Source: JABCPE02 sp963516675
GTDB taxonomy: Bacteria; Bacteroidota; Bacteroidia; Flavobacteriales; Weeksellaceae
Assembly: GCA_963516675.1 (NCBI GenBank)
Contig: CAUQBH010000003.1
Coordinates: forward strand, 62,001 to 126,000
Length of the DNA stretch: 64,000 nucleotides
Direction: 5' to 3'
Shown here: piece by piece, positions 32,506 to 41,564 of the stretch
Position numbering within the stretch: the first letter of the stretch is position 1
How the letters are laid out: each line of letters opens with the position of its first letter
Notes under the pieces: model-generated
The model's input: the letters and a program-made list of their open reading frames with translations, nothing else
Told to the model about the DNA's origin: nothing
Databases searched by the model: none
Program-made: the position numbers and the translations under genes

Positions 32506-34585
32506 ATTAAAAAAAATAGAGGTTTGTGATAATTGGCAACTTACCTCGCAAAATGGTTATGAATGCGGCGGATACAAACAAGAAGACGCTCCTTTGGTGG
32601 AGTGGGATGTGAATCCTCCTACTATTGTTTTTGAATACATCAAAGGCAAGGGAATGCCCAGCCAGCAGACCAGCAGACTGACTTTCCCAGAATTAGATTT
32701 GTGGAATGATGCTCCATATAAGAAGTTTGTCTATAAAACTCGAGTGACTTATAACCTTGGGGCATCGAACTGGCTCAATGTTAGCACCAAGGAAAAGATA
32801 TTTAGAGAAGGAGGAAACAGCGGGAAAATTAACCCACGCCAAGCAGATGTTCTTTTGGATGTTACAGGGCTTGCGGGACTGAGTGCAGGAAGGTATTCTG
32901 CATCTATCATCTACGAGGCTTATGGGATAGACGACAGAGGCGGTGAACATTACATAGAGCCGAGTTCTGTTTCTGTAACGGTTAAATTAGAAATTAAGCA
33001 GGGGCAGGCTTCTCCATCGGATTTGGTGACAGACAAGACCGATCTTGTTCTGACTTACAACAAGGCGACAAAGACCCTTAGTGGAGATACTAGGTTAGAA
33101 GTCCGCACTACAGAACCCATTACTTTTAAAATTACTCCAGACTGGGAGTCTTTTTATCCTTTTTCTTTGGATGTTTCGAAAGAAACAGATAAAAGCGTTA
33201 TACAAGTATCAAAGTCTGCATATTCAGACACCACTCGAGTAGATTCTACTTATGAATTTCATGCAGAAATAATAGCGGGAGGAAAGAAAAAGACGATTAT
33301 AATTTTATTTAAAACTATTTCGGGAGAAGTAGTGAAAGATTTTGATTTTTCTCCAAGAATTTTTGAAGATACTTTAATAAAAGGGGTAGATTCTGCAAAA
33401 ACTTTCACTGCGGATATAGTCAATCCAAATAATTTAGAAATCAGCGTTTCTCTAAAACCATCATTCATAGAAACTGCTGTGATAGAAGGTGGAAAACTGA
33501 AAATTACCACAGTAAAACCAGAGAGTCTTGCCGTGGGAGCTTACAGCGGAGAAATACTGCTTTCAGCAGGGACAATAGAAAAGAGTTTTTCAGTAAGGCT
33601 GAAGATAGCAGAAAGTTTAAGATCAGATTTTAGAGGCGAAGCCTATTATTTTGCTCTAGACAAGAACAAGATAAAGATGAGCCAGAATAATCCTTTCTCC
33701 AGTTATGTAAAAATGAAATTGGAAATGTTTTTCAAAGGCTATCAGCAGGAATATCAGGAGGTTCAGGAGTATGAATATCTGTATTTCAAAAATGAAGTAG
33801 AGATTTTCCCTGGAGAGGAAATCCAAGATTTCTTTGCAAGATGTAGGGAGCTACACCCGCTGGATGATGTGGGTTATCAGTATAGCTTTGCGCTGGTAAA
33901 TATTACCATTACCGAGCATAATGCGGATGATGAACAGCTTTCAGAATACCAGATAAAGAATGTTTTCTTTGTTCCTGGCAGAAGACCACGATGTTTTCCA
34001 TTATTTACTAATCATCCTATGCGGAGAACCTATCCTGAATCTGTAATCCGAATCAGTGCAGATGCTATTTCGGAAAAGGCAGAATTTGTTCCGCTGATGA
34101 ATATTTATCAAGGAGGGAAACCTGCTTTTGAGAAGAAAAACGAGGTTCGTTCCCATAATTTTACCCGAAAATTATTCGCTGGAAAAGAGAATGAAATCAT
34201 TACTGCTGGGGATATTAAATATATCCCATTCCCAGAGGTTGAAAATCCGATTCACATTTTCTTTGAAACAGAAAACTTGGTGTTTGAATGGTTCTCTGCT
34301 CATGATAAATACCGAATGATTTCGGAGTTTGAACATTATTTTGATGCCGAAAACAAATTAAAATACGGCAGTAAAAGGAAGAAATCGCTTACTATCAATA
34401 CAGGCTGGATTCTTCGGGAGGAAATTGCGCTGATAGATGACCTGCTGGGGTCTAATCTATGTTTTATCATGATTGGCAATTTAAGGCTGAAAGCCGTGGC
34501 TGTAGGTAAGAAAAACGAAATGTATGATACCAGCGAACATCTGTATCATATGGATTTAGAGTTTAATGTGATAGAAACCATGTAA
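32489..34585 (+). CDS. Distal tail protein with Ig-like domains
   Basis: 698 residues, almost all beta. After an N-terminal part (1-125), two or three immunoglobulin-like/BACON-like repeats are suggested by SGDTRLEVRTTEPITFKI, DFDFSPRIFEDTLIKGVDS and LKITTVKPESLAVGAYSGE (about 170-385). The last 300 residues are a separate beta domain with VFFVPGRRPRCFPLF. Position after the tape measure fits a distal tail or baseplate protein that touches the cell surface. Confidence 0.6.
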   Translation: MAKKIRLKKIEVCDNWQLTSQNGYECGGYKQEDAPLVEWDVNPPTIVFEYIKGKGMPSQQTSRLTFPELDLWNDAPYKKFVYKTRVTYNLGASNWLNVSTKEKIFREGGNSGKINPRQADVLLDVTGLAGLSAGRYSASIIYEAYGIDDRGGEHYIEPSSVSVTVKLEIKQGQASPSDLVTDKTDLVLTYNKATKTLSGDTRLEVRTTEPITFKITPDWESFYPFSLDVSKETDKSVIQVSKSAYSDTTRVDSTYEFHAEIIAGGKKKTIIILFKTISGEVVKDFDFSPRIFEDTLIKGVDSAKTFTADIVNPNNLEISVSLKPSFIETAVIEGGKLKITTVKPESLAVGAYSGEILLSAGTIEKSFSVRLKIAESLRSDFRGEAYYFALDKNKIKMSQNNPFSSYVKMKLEMFFKGYQQEYQEVQEYEYLYFKNEVEIFPGEEIQDFFARCRELHPLDDVGYQYSFALVNITITEHNADDEQLSEYQIKNVFFVPGRRPRCFPLFTNHPMRRTYPESVIRISADAISEKAEFVPLMNIYQGGKPAFEKKNEVRSHNFTRKLFAGKENEIITAGDIKYIPFPEVENPIHIFFETENLVFEWFSAHDKYRMISEFEHYFDAENKLKYGSKRKKSLTINTGWILREEIALIDDLLGSNLCFIMIGNLRLKAVAVGKKNEMYDTSEHLYHMDLEFNVIETM

Positions 34586-34588
34586 ATT

Positions 34589-36430
34589 ATGCAGGACAAA
34601 TTTATAACCAATGAAGGAATAGAAATTCCGCTGGACGGACTCTCATTTAGTTTTACCGAAGAAAACCCAAGGTTCAAGGACAGTTTCTGGACCAACTACA
34701 CTTTGCCCATAGAGTGTCCTTATACGGTGGAATTTCTTAGGAAGATAGGTCAATTTTCTTCGCTTGACAATTCTAAACTTAAGCGGTTTCATGATGGAAT
34801 CCATATCCACAAGGGGAAACGGAGAAAAGGAAAAATCGAGATTCTGGAGTTTGGGACTAAATCGCTAAAATTCCAGATTGATTCGGGATTTGAAAATTTG
34901 CCGAATTTTGACAAAAAACTAGCAGATCTGCCTCTGCATAATTTCGATGTTCCAGATATCTACCAGCACGCCAATGAAGTCGTAGAAAAGAGCTATCCTG
35001 CATCAGACTATAATTTCCCAAAACTCTATACAGATGAATATAATCTGGACAGTGAGGAGTGGAAATATTTCGATTCGATGATAAACAACAGAGTGCAGGA
35101 ACAGGGAAAGGCTGTAAAGAGTTTCCCAAGAAATAGGGTAGAGGACGGAATGGATGTTTATAATAAAAACATCATCCACCCGATGCCTTACTTACTGTAT
35201 GTTCTGAAAGCAGGGTTTAAAGATGCAGGGTTCCAGCTTACGGGGGATATTCTTAACGATGAGCATCTGCTTCAGAGATGTATTTTTACCGATAAAAACT
35301 ACTACACCACAGGAGACCAAAAACTACATAAACTCAGCATGTTCAAGGAGGAAGTATATTTGACCGAGCGGACTCCTGGTGGCGATATGTTTGGGAAGTG
35401 GAAAAAATCAGTAGTGATAGAGGCGCCAGGGAAATACAGAATTTATTTCAAAGTGCATAACGCATTAAAGGGCGCTGATGTTAATCTCTATTATGGAGGT
35501 AAACATGTTTATTCTTTCGGTGCTGGTAATCAGCACCAAGTGGTGGAAAATCTGAATTTTGTTTTAGAAGTCAGCGAGCAGGACGCTGTAGATAGAAAAG
35601 AATTTATTTTTGAATATTACGGCTATTTAGAGGCTCCGCATTTGATGGATTCTTCTAAAAAAGATATAGGTCTGGCGTATATGGAAATCCGCCCGATGAG
35701 ACAGCACACCATAGAGGGCAATGTGATTCCGTATGTATTTAATTTTAACAGAGTTAATCTTAAAAAATCAGTGCCAGATATGTCGTTCGGGGATTTGGTG
35801 ACCATCATCAAGAACTGGAGGAATTACGACCTTACTTTTGACGGTTCCAAGGCTATTATGAACCTTATTAGAATTGATAAGAGCAAGGAGCCAGAAGATT
35901 TCAGAGCCTTTGAGGTAGAAAATCCTATCAGGAAGTTTACCGATAAAGAGTATTTTCATTTGAAATTTCCAGAAGTGGAGGGAATGGAAAACAGAAATAT
36001 TTTCTTCAATGAAAAAGGCTATCAGCTCAATCCTCATTTTGTGCCTGAAAATACTACAGAAGTTACTGTTAATGGCTTTTGTCTTCCGATGGCGTTTTTC
36101 CGTGGCGCTAATACAGCCAAGGCTTACAAGGAAAGTTCCTTGATGCTGGTTTATTACGCAGGGCTGGACAGAGATGGTGATAACCATGCCACCAATCCGA
36201 GAGGGCTAGAAGGAGAGGAGTGCGCTGAGCATCTTAAGCCCTGGTATATGAACAGGTTGTCTAACTTCAGTTACAAATGGACATTCATTGCGGAAAAAAA
36301 CAAAATCCGTAAGTATGATATCCGCTCGGAAATTTTTGCCTATAATAAAAGGCACTGGATAAAATCCTGGGTAAAAAATTCCATTTCGGATAAACACTAT
36401 TCTATAGAGATAGAAACTGAAACTTATTAG
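34589..36430 (+). CDS. Tail tip/hub-like protein
   Basis: 613 residues, starting MQDKFITNEGIEIPLDG. The N-terminal half (LSFSFTEENPRFKDSFWTNYTLPIECPYT...LKFQIDSGFENLPNF) resembles the head of phage tail-hub proteins that plug the tube, and the C-terminal half is beta-rich. It begins four bases after the distal tail gene and ends at a bidirectional terminator facing the integrase. Exact role inferred from gene order. Confidence 0.55.
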   Translation: MQDKFITNEGIEIPLDGLSFSFTEENPRFKDSFWTNYTLPIECPYTVEFLRKIGQFSSLDNSKLKRFHDGIHIHKGKRRKGKIEILEFGTKSLKFQIDSGFENLPNFDKKLADLPLHNFDVPDIYQHANEVVEKSYPASDYNFPKLYTDEYNLDSEEWKYFDSMINNRVQEQGKAVKSFPRNRVEDGMDVYNKNIIHPMPYLLYVLKAGFKDAGFQLTGDILNDEHLLQRCIFTDKNYYTTGDQKLHKLSMFKEEVYLTERTPGGDMFGKWKKSVVIEAPGKYRIYFKVHNALKGADVNLYYGGKHVYSFGAGNQHQVVENLNFVLEVSEQDAVDRKEFIFEYYGYLEAPHLMDSSKKDIGLAYMEIRPMRQHTIEGNVIPYVFNFNRVNLKKSVPDMSFGDLVTIIKNWRNYDLTFDGSKAIMNLIRIDKSKEPEDFRAFEVENPIRKFTDKEYFHLKFPEVEGMENRNIFFNEKGYQLNPHFVPENTTEVTVNGFCLPMAFFRGANTAKAYKESSLMLVYYAGLDRDGDNHATNPRGLEGEECAEHLKPWYMNRLSNFSYKWTFIAEKNKIRKYDIRSEIFAYNKRHWIKSWVKNSISDKHYSIEIETETY

Positions 36431-36431
36431 T

Positions 36432-36463
36432 CTTTTGCTCCTATTTAGGAGCAAAAGTTTTTT
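36432..36463. terminator. Bidirectional terminator between tail and integrase genes
   Basis: Perfect 11-bp inverted arms CTTTTGCTCCT (36432-36442) and AGGAGCAAAAG (36447-36457), loop ATTT, T-run on the + side. It serves the converging late-tail and integrase transcripts. Confidence 0.82.
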
Positions 36464-37619
36464 AATCGAAGATGTTTGTTGTTAGTGCAGCTTCTTCATC
36501 TATAATATGAACATACTTCATTGTAGTCATTATTTTAGTGTGTCCCAATAACTTTTGCAGATTTTCCACCTTTCCGCCTTTGATTAGGTAATTGGTAGCA
36601 AAGCTGTGTCTTGCTGTATGGAATGATATATTTTTTTTGATTCCACATATTTTAGCAATTTCCTTGATTTGCTTATTGATGTGAACTCCTGCTTTTTTTG
36701 CGATGAACAGCATAGGGTTGTTGTCTATTATTTGTCGGCATTTCTGTCCTATTCCTATGATTTGGCGCATTTTCGTTTTAATCGAAATAAACTCAAAGGT
36801 GTCAGCATTGAAGTCATCACGATTCCTTTCCATAACATCGGAAATTCTCAGTCCTGTATAGCATGAAAATAGAAAATATCCCAAACTTAACTTCAAATGT
36901 TCTGGAATAAAAGAAGAATAGTAGTATTCCTCCATTTTCTTTATTTCTTCTTCTTTGAGCCAAATAATTCTTCCTCCTGTAGAACCCACTTTAACCCAAT
37001 CTAGATTCACATAGATTTTTATTCCATTCGCTTTTGCCATGCGAAGGTATTTCTTGATGATGCTGATATTGGTATTTACTGTAGCAGAATTATTTCCTAA
37101 TTTTTTTAAATAGGATCTGTATTTATCGAACCAAAGCAGATTGATATCGGGAAAAGAGCTGGATATTTTAGAACTTTTAAGTTTATTAAAAATTCCTTTA
37201 TGCTTTATTATGGTCGATTCTGATAAATCTTGGTCTTGGATCACATGCTCAAAGAATTGCACCAGGTCATAACTTGGTGGTGCATTTTTCAGCTGATTCA
37301 GAAACATATCCATCGTAAGTGGGGTTTCAGAAAGTCTGTGTTTGACGATGATGTTAGTGATTCTGTTTTCTAATTGTTTCAGAATAAGATTGTAATCATC
37401 TGCTTCATCACACTTGATAACTTTTTTCTTTTCTTTATCCCAGTGTTTTTCTTCTATTTTTAATAAAGTAGAGATTCTTGCTCTTTTTCCGTTCAATCTT
37501 ACATTGAGATAAATAGGTGACTTTCCAGATTTGTCACTTTCTTTCTTTATAAAAAAATTGTAATTCATAGCTGCATAGAGATAAGCAGCATCTTTTCCAA
37601 AGCTTATGTTTTCTATCAT
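36462..37619 (-). CDS. Tyrosine recombinase (phage integrase)
   Basis: 385 residues. N-terminal arm-binding domain (about 18-100, FFIKKESDKSGKSPIYLNV), SAM-like core-binding domain (about 115-205), and catalytic domain with Arg258 (TGLRIS), Lys281/283, His334 and Arg337 (HTARHSF), His360 (LLGHTK) and Tyr369 (MKYVHI): all key residues present. An alternative start is the Met at residue 18 (position 37568). It would integrate and, with an excision factor not recognised here, excise the prophage. The initiator tRNA gene is 165 bases away. Confidence 0.95.
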   Translation of the reverse strand: MIENISFGKDAAYLYAAMNYNFFIKKESDKSGKSPIYLNVRLNGKRARISTLLKIEEKHWDKEKKKVIKCDEADDYNLILKQLENRITNIIVKHRLSETPLTMDMFLNQLKNAPPSYDLVQFFEHVIQDQDLSESTIIKHKGIFNKLKSSKISSSFPDINLLWFDKYRSYLKKLGNNSATVNTNISIIKKYLRMAKANGIKIYVNLDWVKVGSTGGRIIWLKEEEIKKMEEYYYSSFIPEHLKLSLGYFLFSCYTGLRISDVMERNRDDFNADTFEFISIKTKMRQIIGIGQKCRQIIDNNPMLFIAKKAGVHINKQIKEIAKICGIKKNISFHTARHSFATNYLIKGGKVENLQKLLGHTKIMTTMKYVHIIDEEAALTTNIFD

Positions 37620-37705
37620 TTCAGTTATGTTTTAAAAGTTAAAACACAACCAGGCACTACTTTTATCTACTGAGTGACCAACATAGAGACCGAAACACAA
37701 AAAAA

Positions 37706-37773
37706 GAGGAATAATAAACCCTTAATAAAACCTCTAAAAATCAGTGATTTCGCAATTAAGTTTATTATTCCTC
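37706..37773. repeat. 14-bp inverted repeat beside tRNA-fMet
   Basis: GAGGAATAATAAAC (37706-37719) and GTTTATTATTCCTC (37760-37773) are perfect inverted copies separated by 40 bases, between the integrase start and the 3' end of tRNA-fMet. They may be recombinase arm sites, part of the attachment region, or a hairpin behind the tRNA transcript. Confidence 0.6.
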
Positions 37774-37783
37774 CTTTACTTAG

Positions 37784-37856
<73 letters not shown>

Positions 37857-37956
37857 GTATTGTTTTGCAAATATACAACTTTTTTTTTCAATACCAAATT
37901 TTTTAACAAAAAAATGCATTTGAAAATTTTCAAATGCATTTTAATAATTGTTTTTC

Positions 37957-38184
37957 CTAGTTCATCAATACTCTTTGGATGATTTGTAAAACAAGTCCTA
38001 CACCAAAACCTATCAATGCCATAGTACATGCAGATTTTGCTTTTACAGGTGCTTTATCTTTATTCATAAAATAGATAACTGCTCCTGCGATAGGAATACA
38101 AAATGAAAGAGCTTTCATCCACATCTCCAGATCTTCTTGATCTTGTGGTTGATTTACATTAGGATTTTGATTTAAATCACTCAT
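37957..38184 (-). CDS. Small membrane protein, 75 aa
   Basis: 75 residues with a Gln/Asn/Pro-rich N-terminus (MSDLNQNPNVNQPQDQEDLE) and two hydrophobic helices (about 24-41 and 52-70). It follows the DUF2085 gene by two bases and is probably its operon partner. The layout is that of small inner-membrane proteins with unknown role in Bacteroidota. Confidence 0.7.
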   Translation of the reverse strand: MSDLNQNPNVNQPQDQEDLEMWMKALSFCIPIAGAVIYFMNKDKAPVKAKSACTMALIGFGVGLVLQIIQRVLMN

Positions 38185-38186
38185 AA

Positions 38187-38537
38187 TTAAACAAATTTTA
38201 AAATTAATTCAGCTATAAATATTCCTGTAATAGAGACCAAAGACATGGTTCCTATGCCTGCCATTAGTCCTGTAATTAGTCTTCTCACATTGGTGCTTTC
38301 CTTATTATAATAAGCCTGAATAAAGCCATCTAGATAAGTGGGAACTATCAACAAAATAGTCAACCAAAAATTGAGAGATACTACACCAAATAAGAAGAAT
38401 GGAAAAGAAAGATACCCCAAATGTATTCCTGTACATCTTGCACATACAGGAAACTGTTTTCCTTTCCAAAAGAAAGACCTTTCAGGTTTTCTATGGCAGA
38501 AGCTAAAATGAAGTTTTACTCTTTCTTTCTCTTTCAT
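38187..38537 (-). CDS. DUF2085 membrane protein
   Basis: 116 residues. The CHRKPERSF...GKQFPVCARCTGIHLGY segment (residues about 14-43) and the DGFIQ motif after a second helix match DUF2085, a small Cys-containing membrane family of unknown function. Three hydrophobic segments are visible. Upstream lies the divergent typA promoter region. Confidence 0.85.
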   Translation of the reverse strand: MKEKERVKLHFSFCHRKPERSFFWKGKQFPVCARCTGIHLGYLSFPFFLFGVVSLNFWLTILLIVPTYLDGFIQAYYNKESTNVRRLITGLMAGIGTMSLVSITGIFIAELILKFV

Positions 38538-38662
38538 AATTATTTCGCAAATGTATAAAAAAAATATTATGAAAATACAAAAAAATCAATGAAATAATTA
38601 CTTATTTCTAATAAAAATATAAGATACGCCAAGTTCATAAAAATGGTTTGAAAAAAAATTAT

Positions 38663-38670
38663 TACTTTTG
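38663..38670 (+). promoter_or_regulatory. -7 box of typA promoter
   Basis: TACTTTTG at 38663-38670 matches the Bacteroidota -7 consensus TAnnTTTG and lies 18 bases before the typA ATG. A -33 TTG at the ideal distance is not seen. Confidence 0.45.
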
Positions 38671-38688
38671 CCTCCGTAAAAAATATAT

Positions 38689-40497
38689 ATGCAAAACATT
38701 AGAAATATCGCAATTATTGCCCATGTAGACCATGGAAAAACTACTTTGGTGGATAAAATCATTCATGCTACCAATATTTTTAGAAAAAGTGATGAATCAG
38801 GTGATTTGATTATGGATAATAATGACCTGGAAAGAGAAAGAGGGATTACCATTTTATCTAAAAATATCTCTGTAACTTACAAAGACACGAAAATCAATGT
38901 AATAGATACCCCTGGGCACGCCGATTTTGGGGGAGAAGTGGAAAGAGTTTTGAAAATGGCTGATGGGGTTGTTCTCTTGGTAGATGCATTCGAGGGACCA
39001 ATGCCACAGACGAGATTCGTGCTTCAAAAAGCTTTAGAATTAGGACTGAAACCAATAGTGGTTATCAATAAAGTAGATAAAGATAACTGCCGTCCAGATG
39101 AAGTTCATGACAAAGTATTTGACCTGTTTTTCAACCTCAATGCTACGGAAGAACAGTTGGATTTCCCTACATACTACGGTTCATCTAAACAAGGTTGGTT
39201 TAACACAAGTTTGACTCCTGCTGATAATATTTTACCTTTATTAGACGGGATTTTAAAACATGTTCCAGCACCAAAAGTAGAAGAAGGAGCACTGCAAATG
39301 CAGATAACATCGCTGGATTATTCATCTTTCTTGGGAAGAATCGCCATTGGTAAAGTTACCAGAGGTTCTGTAAAAGAAGGGCAGTGGATAGGACTTTCAC
39401 AAGAAGGCGACAAAATAGTAAAAGGAAAAGTAAAGGAACTGTATGTATTCGAGGGGTTAGGAAAGAAAAAAGTAGAGGAAGTTTTTGCGGGTGATATCTG
39501 TGCGATTGTAGGTTTTGATGCGTTCCAGATTGGTGATACTTTCGTAGATTTGGAGAATCCAGAGCCGCTACCGAGAATCGCTATTGATGAGCCTACTTTG
39601 AACATGACTTTCTCTATCAATAACTCGCCATTCTTCGGGAAAGATGGTAAGTATGTGACTTCTAACCACTTGAAAGAGAGATTAGAAAAAGAATTAGAGA
39701 AAAACTTGGCTCTTCGTGTTCAGGGGACTGATGATGCGAATACTTTCTTGGTGTTCGGTCGTGGGATTCTTCACCTTTCAGTTTTAATCGAAACGATGAG
39801 AAGAGAAGGATATGAAATGACCATCGGGCAGCCACAGGTTATCTTAAAAGATATCGACGGGGAGAAATGCGAGCCGTATGAATCTTTGGTGGTGGATGTT
39901 CCAGAGGAATTTGCATCCAAGGTTATCGACCTTGCAACTCAGAGAAAAGGAGATTTGCACATTATGGAAACCAAAGGAGAAATGCAGCATTTAGAGTTTG
40001 AAATTCCATCCAGAGGGCTCATAGGGCTTCGTTCCCAAATGCTTACGGCAACGGCAGGAGAGGCTATTATGGCACATAGATTTGTGGATTATAAGCCTTT
40101 CAAAGGTGCAATAGCTGGTAGAAACAATGGGGTTTTAATCTCTAAAAACCAAGGACAAACTACAGCGTATTCCATTGAAAAACTGCAAGATAGAGGTAAG
40201 TTTTTCGTAGATCCAGGGGAAGAAGTATATGCAGGTATGATTGTAGGGGAGCAGAACAAACCAGGGGATTTAGTAGTAAATATCGTGGAAGGAAAACAGC
40301 TGAACAATATGCGTGCAGCAGGAAAAGATAAAGACGGAAGCATCGCGCCTAAAATTCTATTTTCATTGGAAGAATGCATGGAATATATCCAGCATGATGA
40401 GTGTATAGAGGTGACTCCTAATTTCATCAGAATGCGTAAAAAACTTTTATCCGAAGAGGATAGAAAAAGAGCAGAAAGAAGCGCAAAAGCAGAATAA
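38689..40497 (+). CDS. typA: Ribosome-associated GTPase TypA/BipA
   Basis: 602 residues, full length for the family. GTPase motifs: AHVDHGKTT (G1), RGITI (G2), DTPGHADFGGEVE (G3), NKVDKD (G4); then EF-Tu domain II-like and EF-G-like parts and the TypA-specific C-terminus. It is a translational GTPase that helps 50S assembly and stress or cold adaptation. Located on its own, with promoter in front and a terminator behind. Confidence 0.97.
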   Translation: MQNIRNIAIIAHVDHGKTTLVDKIIHATNIFRKSDESGDLIMDNNDLERERGITILSKNISVTYKDTKINVIDTPGHADFGGEVERVLKMADGVVLLVDAFEGPMPQTRFVLQKALELGLKPIVVINKVDKDNCRPDEVHDKVFDLFFNLNATEEQLDFPTYYGSSKQGWFNTSLTPADNILPLLDGILKHVPAPKVEEGALQMQITSLDYSSFLGRIAIGKVTRGSVKEGQWIGLSQEGDKIVKGKVKELYVFEGLGKKKVEEVFAGDICAIVGFDAFQIGDTFVDLENPEPLPRIAIDEPTLNMTFSINNSPFFGKDGKYVTSNHLKERLEKELEKNLALRVQGTDDANTFLVFGRGILHLSVLIETMRREGYEMTIGQPQVILKDIDGEKCEPYESLVVDVPEEFASKVIDLATQRKGDLHIMETKGEMQHLEFEIPSRGLIGLRSQMLTATAGEAIMAHRFVDYKPFKGAIAGRNNGVLISKNQGQTTAYSIEKLQDRGKFFVDPGEEVYAGMIVGEQNKPGDLVVNIVEGKQLNNMRAAGKDKDGSIAPKILFSLEECMEYIQHDECIEVTPNFIRMRKKLLSEEDRKRAERSAKAE

Positions 40498-40501
40498 CAA
40501 T

Positions 40502-40539
40502 AAAATCTCCCAAAATTGGGAGATTTTTTATTATATTTG
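40502..40539 (+). terminator. typA terminator, followed by -7 box
   Basis: ATCTCCCAA (40505-40513) with TTGGGAGAT (40516-40524) and TTTTT. Right after it, TATATTTG (40532-40539) is a -7 box for the next gene. Confidence 0.8.
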
Positions 40540-40558
40540 TGTTAAACATATTTAGACT

Positions 40559-41371
40559 ATGCTGAACAAAAAAAATACACTTATAAGCGTTATCACAGGG
40601 TGCTCGGTTGTGGCAGCTGTTTTTTTAATGATGAATGGCTGTTCCCGAGTAGAGCCTAACTATGAAGGAGTTTTGATGGAAAATTATGGTAGAAACGGAA
40701 AAGAAGATTTTTCAACTGTTTCTGGGCGACAATGGACATTCTTCCCAGGGGTAGAACTCTACCAAGTACCAATGTTTGAGACCAGTGGAGACCAACAAGC
40801 AGTTCAGGTTACTGCTAAAGATGCAGGTGTTTTCACGGTAGATCCTTCCTATCAAGATAAGCCAATTAGAGGCAAAGGAGTAGATATAGTGTTCAATTAC
40901 AAGCATTTAGGGATAAATCAGCCAGAGGTAATAATGGACAATGTAGAAAACTCTATCCTGAATAAACTGGTAACCAATGCCTATCGAGAAGAAGCTAGAA
41001 ACTATACTACGGACAGTCTGATGAATAACCTTAATACATTTGAGAGACAAGTAGAAACTAGGCTTAAAAAAGATTTTGAAAATAAATTTTTTCAGCTAAA
41101 CAACTTGACTTCTGGACTTAAACCTCCTGCTTCTATGGCAAAGGCTATCGAGCTGAGAAACAATGCAATACAACAAGCAGAGCAAGTGAAAAATGAGCTC
41201 CAAGTTTCTAAAATGAACCTTGAAAAAGCCAAAATCGATGCCGAAGCCAACCGTGTAAGAGCCGAAGGACTTGACAACAAGATTTTACAAGAAAAATGGA
41301 TAGAAGCCATAAGAAATACCAATAATAAAGTAATCATCACTGATGGTAAAACACCTGTAATACTACAATAA
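40559..41371 (+). CDS. SPFH/Band-7-like lipoprotein
   Basis: 270 residues. A signal with lipobox MMNGC (Cys28) precedes a Band-7-type domain (GRQWTFFPGVELYQVPMFETS, VDIVFNYKHLG, RDTYREEARNYTTDSL-like part) and a long helical C-terminus (AIELRNNAIQQAEQVKNEL...IDAEANRVRAEGL) as in prohibitin/stomatin-like proteins. Probably membrane-anchored on the periplasmic side. The stop codon shares one base with the next ATG. Confidence 0.8.
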   Translation: MLNKKNTLISVITGCSVVAAVFLMMNGCSRVEPNYEGVLMENYGRNGKEDFSTVSGRQWTFFPGVELYQVPMFETSGDQQAVQVTAKDAGVFTVDPSYQDKPIRGKGVDIVFNYKHLGINQPEVIMDNVENSILNKLVTNAYREEARNYTTDSLMNNLNTFERQVETRLKKDFENKFFQLNNLTSGLKPPASMAKAIELRNNAIQQAEQVKNELQVSKMNLEKAKIDAEANRVRAEGLDNKILQEKWIEAIRNTNNKVIITDGKTPVILQ

Positions 41372-41532
41372 TGAAACACAAAATACTTTACATCTTACTA
41401 TTCATCGTAGGAAATGGAGTTCTTATTTACATAGATAGATTATGTTTCCAGAATCAGCCTGTATGGGGATTCACGGCTATGTTTTTTCATTTAATTTTGC
41501 TGATAAATTTCCCTTATAACAAGTTGAAATAA
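41371..41532 (+). CDS. Small membrane protein, 53 aa
   Basis: ATG at 41371 overlaps the preceding TAA (TAATG), stop TAA at 41530-41532. Two hydrophobic helices (ILYILLFIVGNGVLIYI and AMFFHLILLINF) separated by DRLCFQNQPVW. Translational coupling suggests a function with the Band-7 lipoprotein. No family recognised. Confidence 0.65.
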   Translation: MKHKILYILLFIVGNGVLIYIDRLCFQNQPVWGFTAMFFHLILLINFPYNKLK

Positions 41533-41534
41533 AT

Positions 41535-41564
41535 AAAAAACTCCCAATTTAGGGAGTTTTTTTT
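41535..41564. terminator. Bidirectional terminator
   Basis: AAAAAACTCCC (41535-41545) with GGGAGTTTTTT (41552-41562), loop AATTTA. A-run and T-run on the two sides serve both the rightward operon and the converging copper ATPase gene. Confidence 0.82.

Larger units (their letters stand above)
1..37783. mobile_element. Prophage, left end outside window
   Basis: A continuous run of phage genes: primase-helicase, single-strand-binding protein, head protease, capsid, terminase, portal, fibre, lysis genes, repressor switch, tape measure, distal tail proteins and tyrosine integrase. The integrase sits at the right edge next to an initiator tRNA gene, after which only chromosomal housekeeping genes follow. 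No sheath gene was recognised, so a siphovirus-like particle is inferred. Every core module is visible, so the element may be functional, but the genes left of position 1 and attL cannot be seen. The exact right boundary between the integrase and the tRNA is not determined. Confidence 0.93.

Noticed and set aside
37706..37773. The inverted repeat as an insertion sequence end
   Set aside because: The 40 bases between the arms cannot encode a transposase and no target duplication is visible.
40559..41532. Band-7 lipoprotein gene plus small membrane gene as a defence pair
   Set aside because: Coupling is real, but nothing else in the neighbourhood suggests defence and Band-7 lipoproteins are common in flavobacterial chromosomes.
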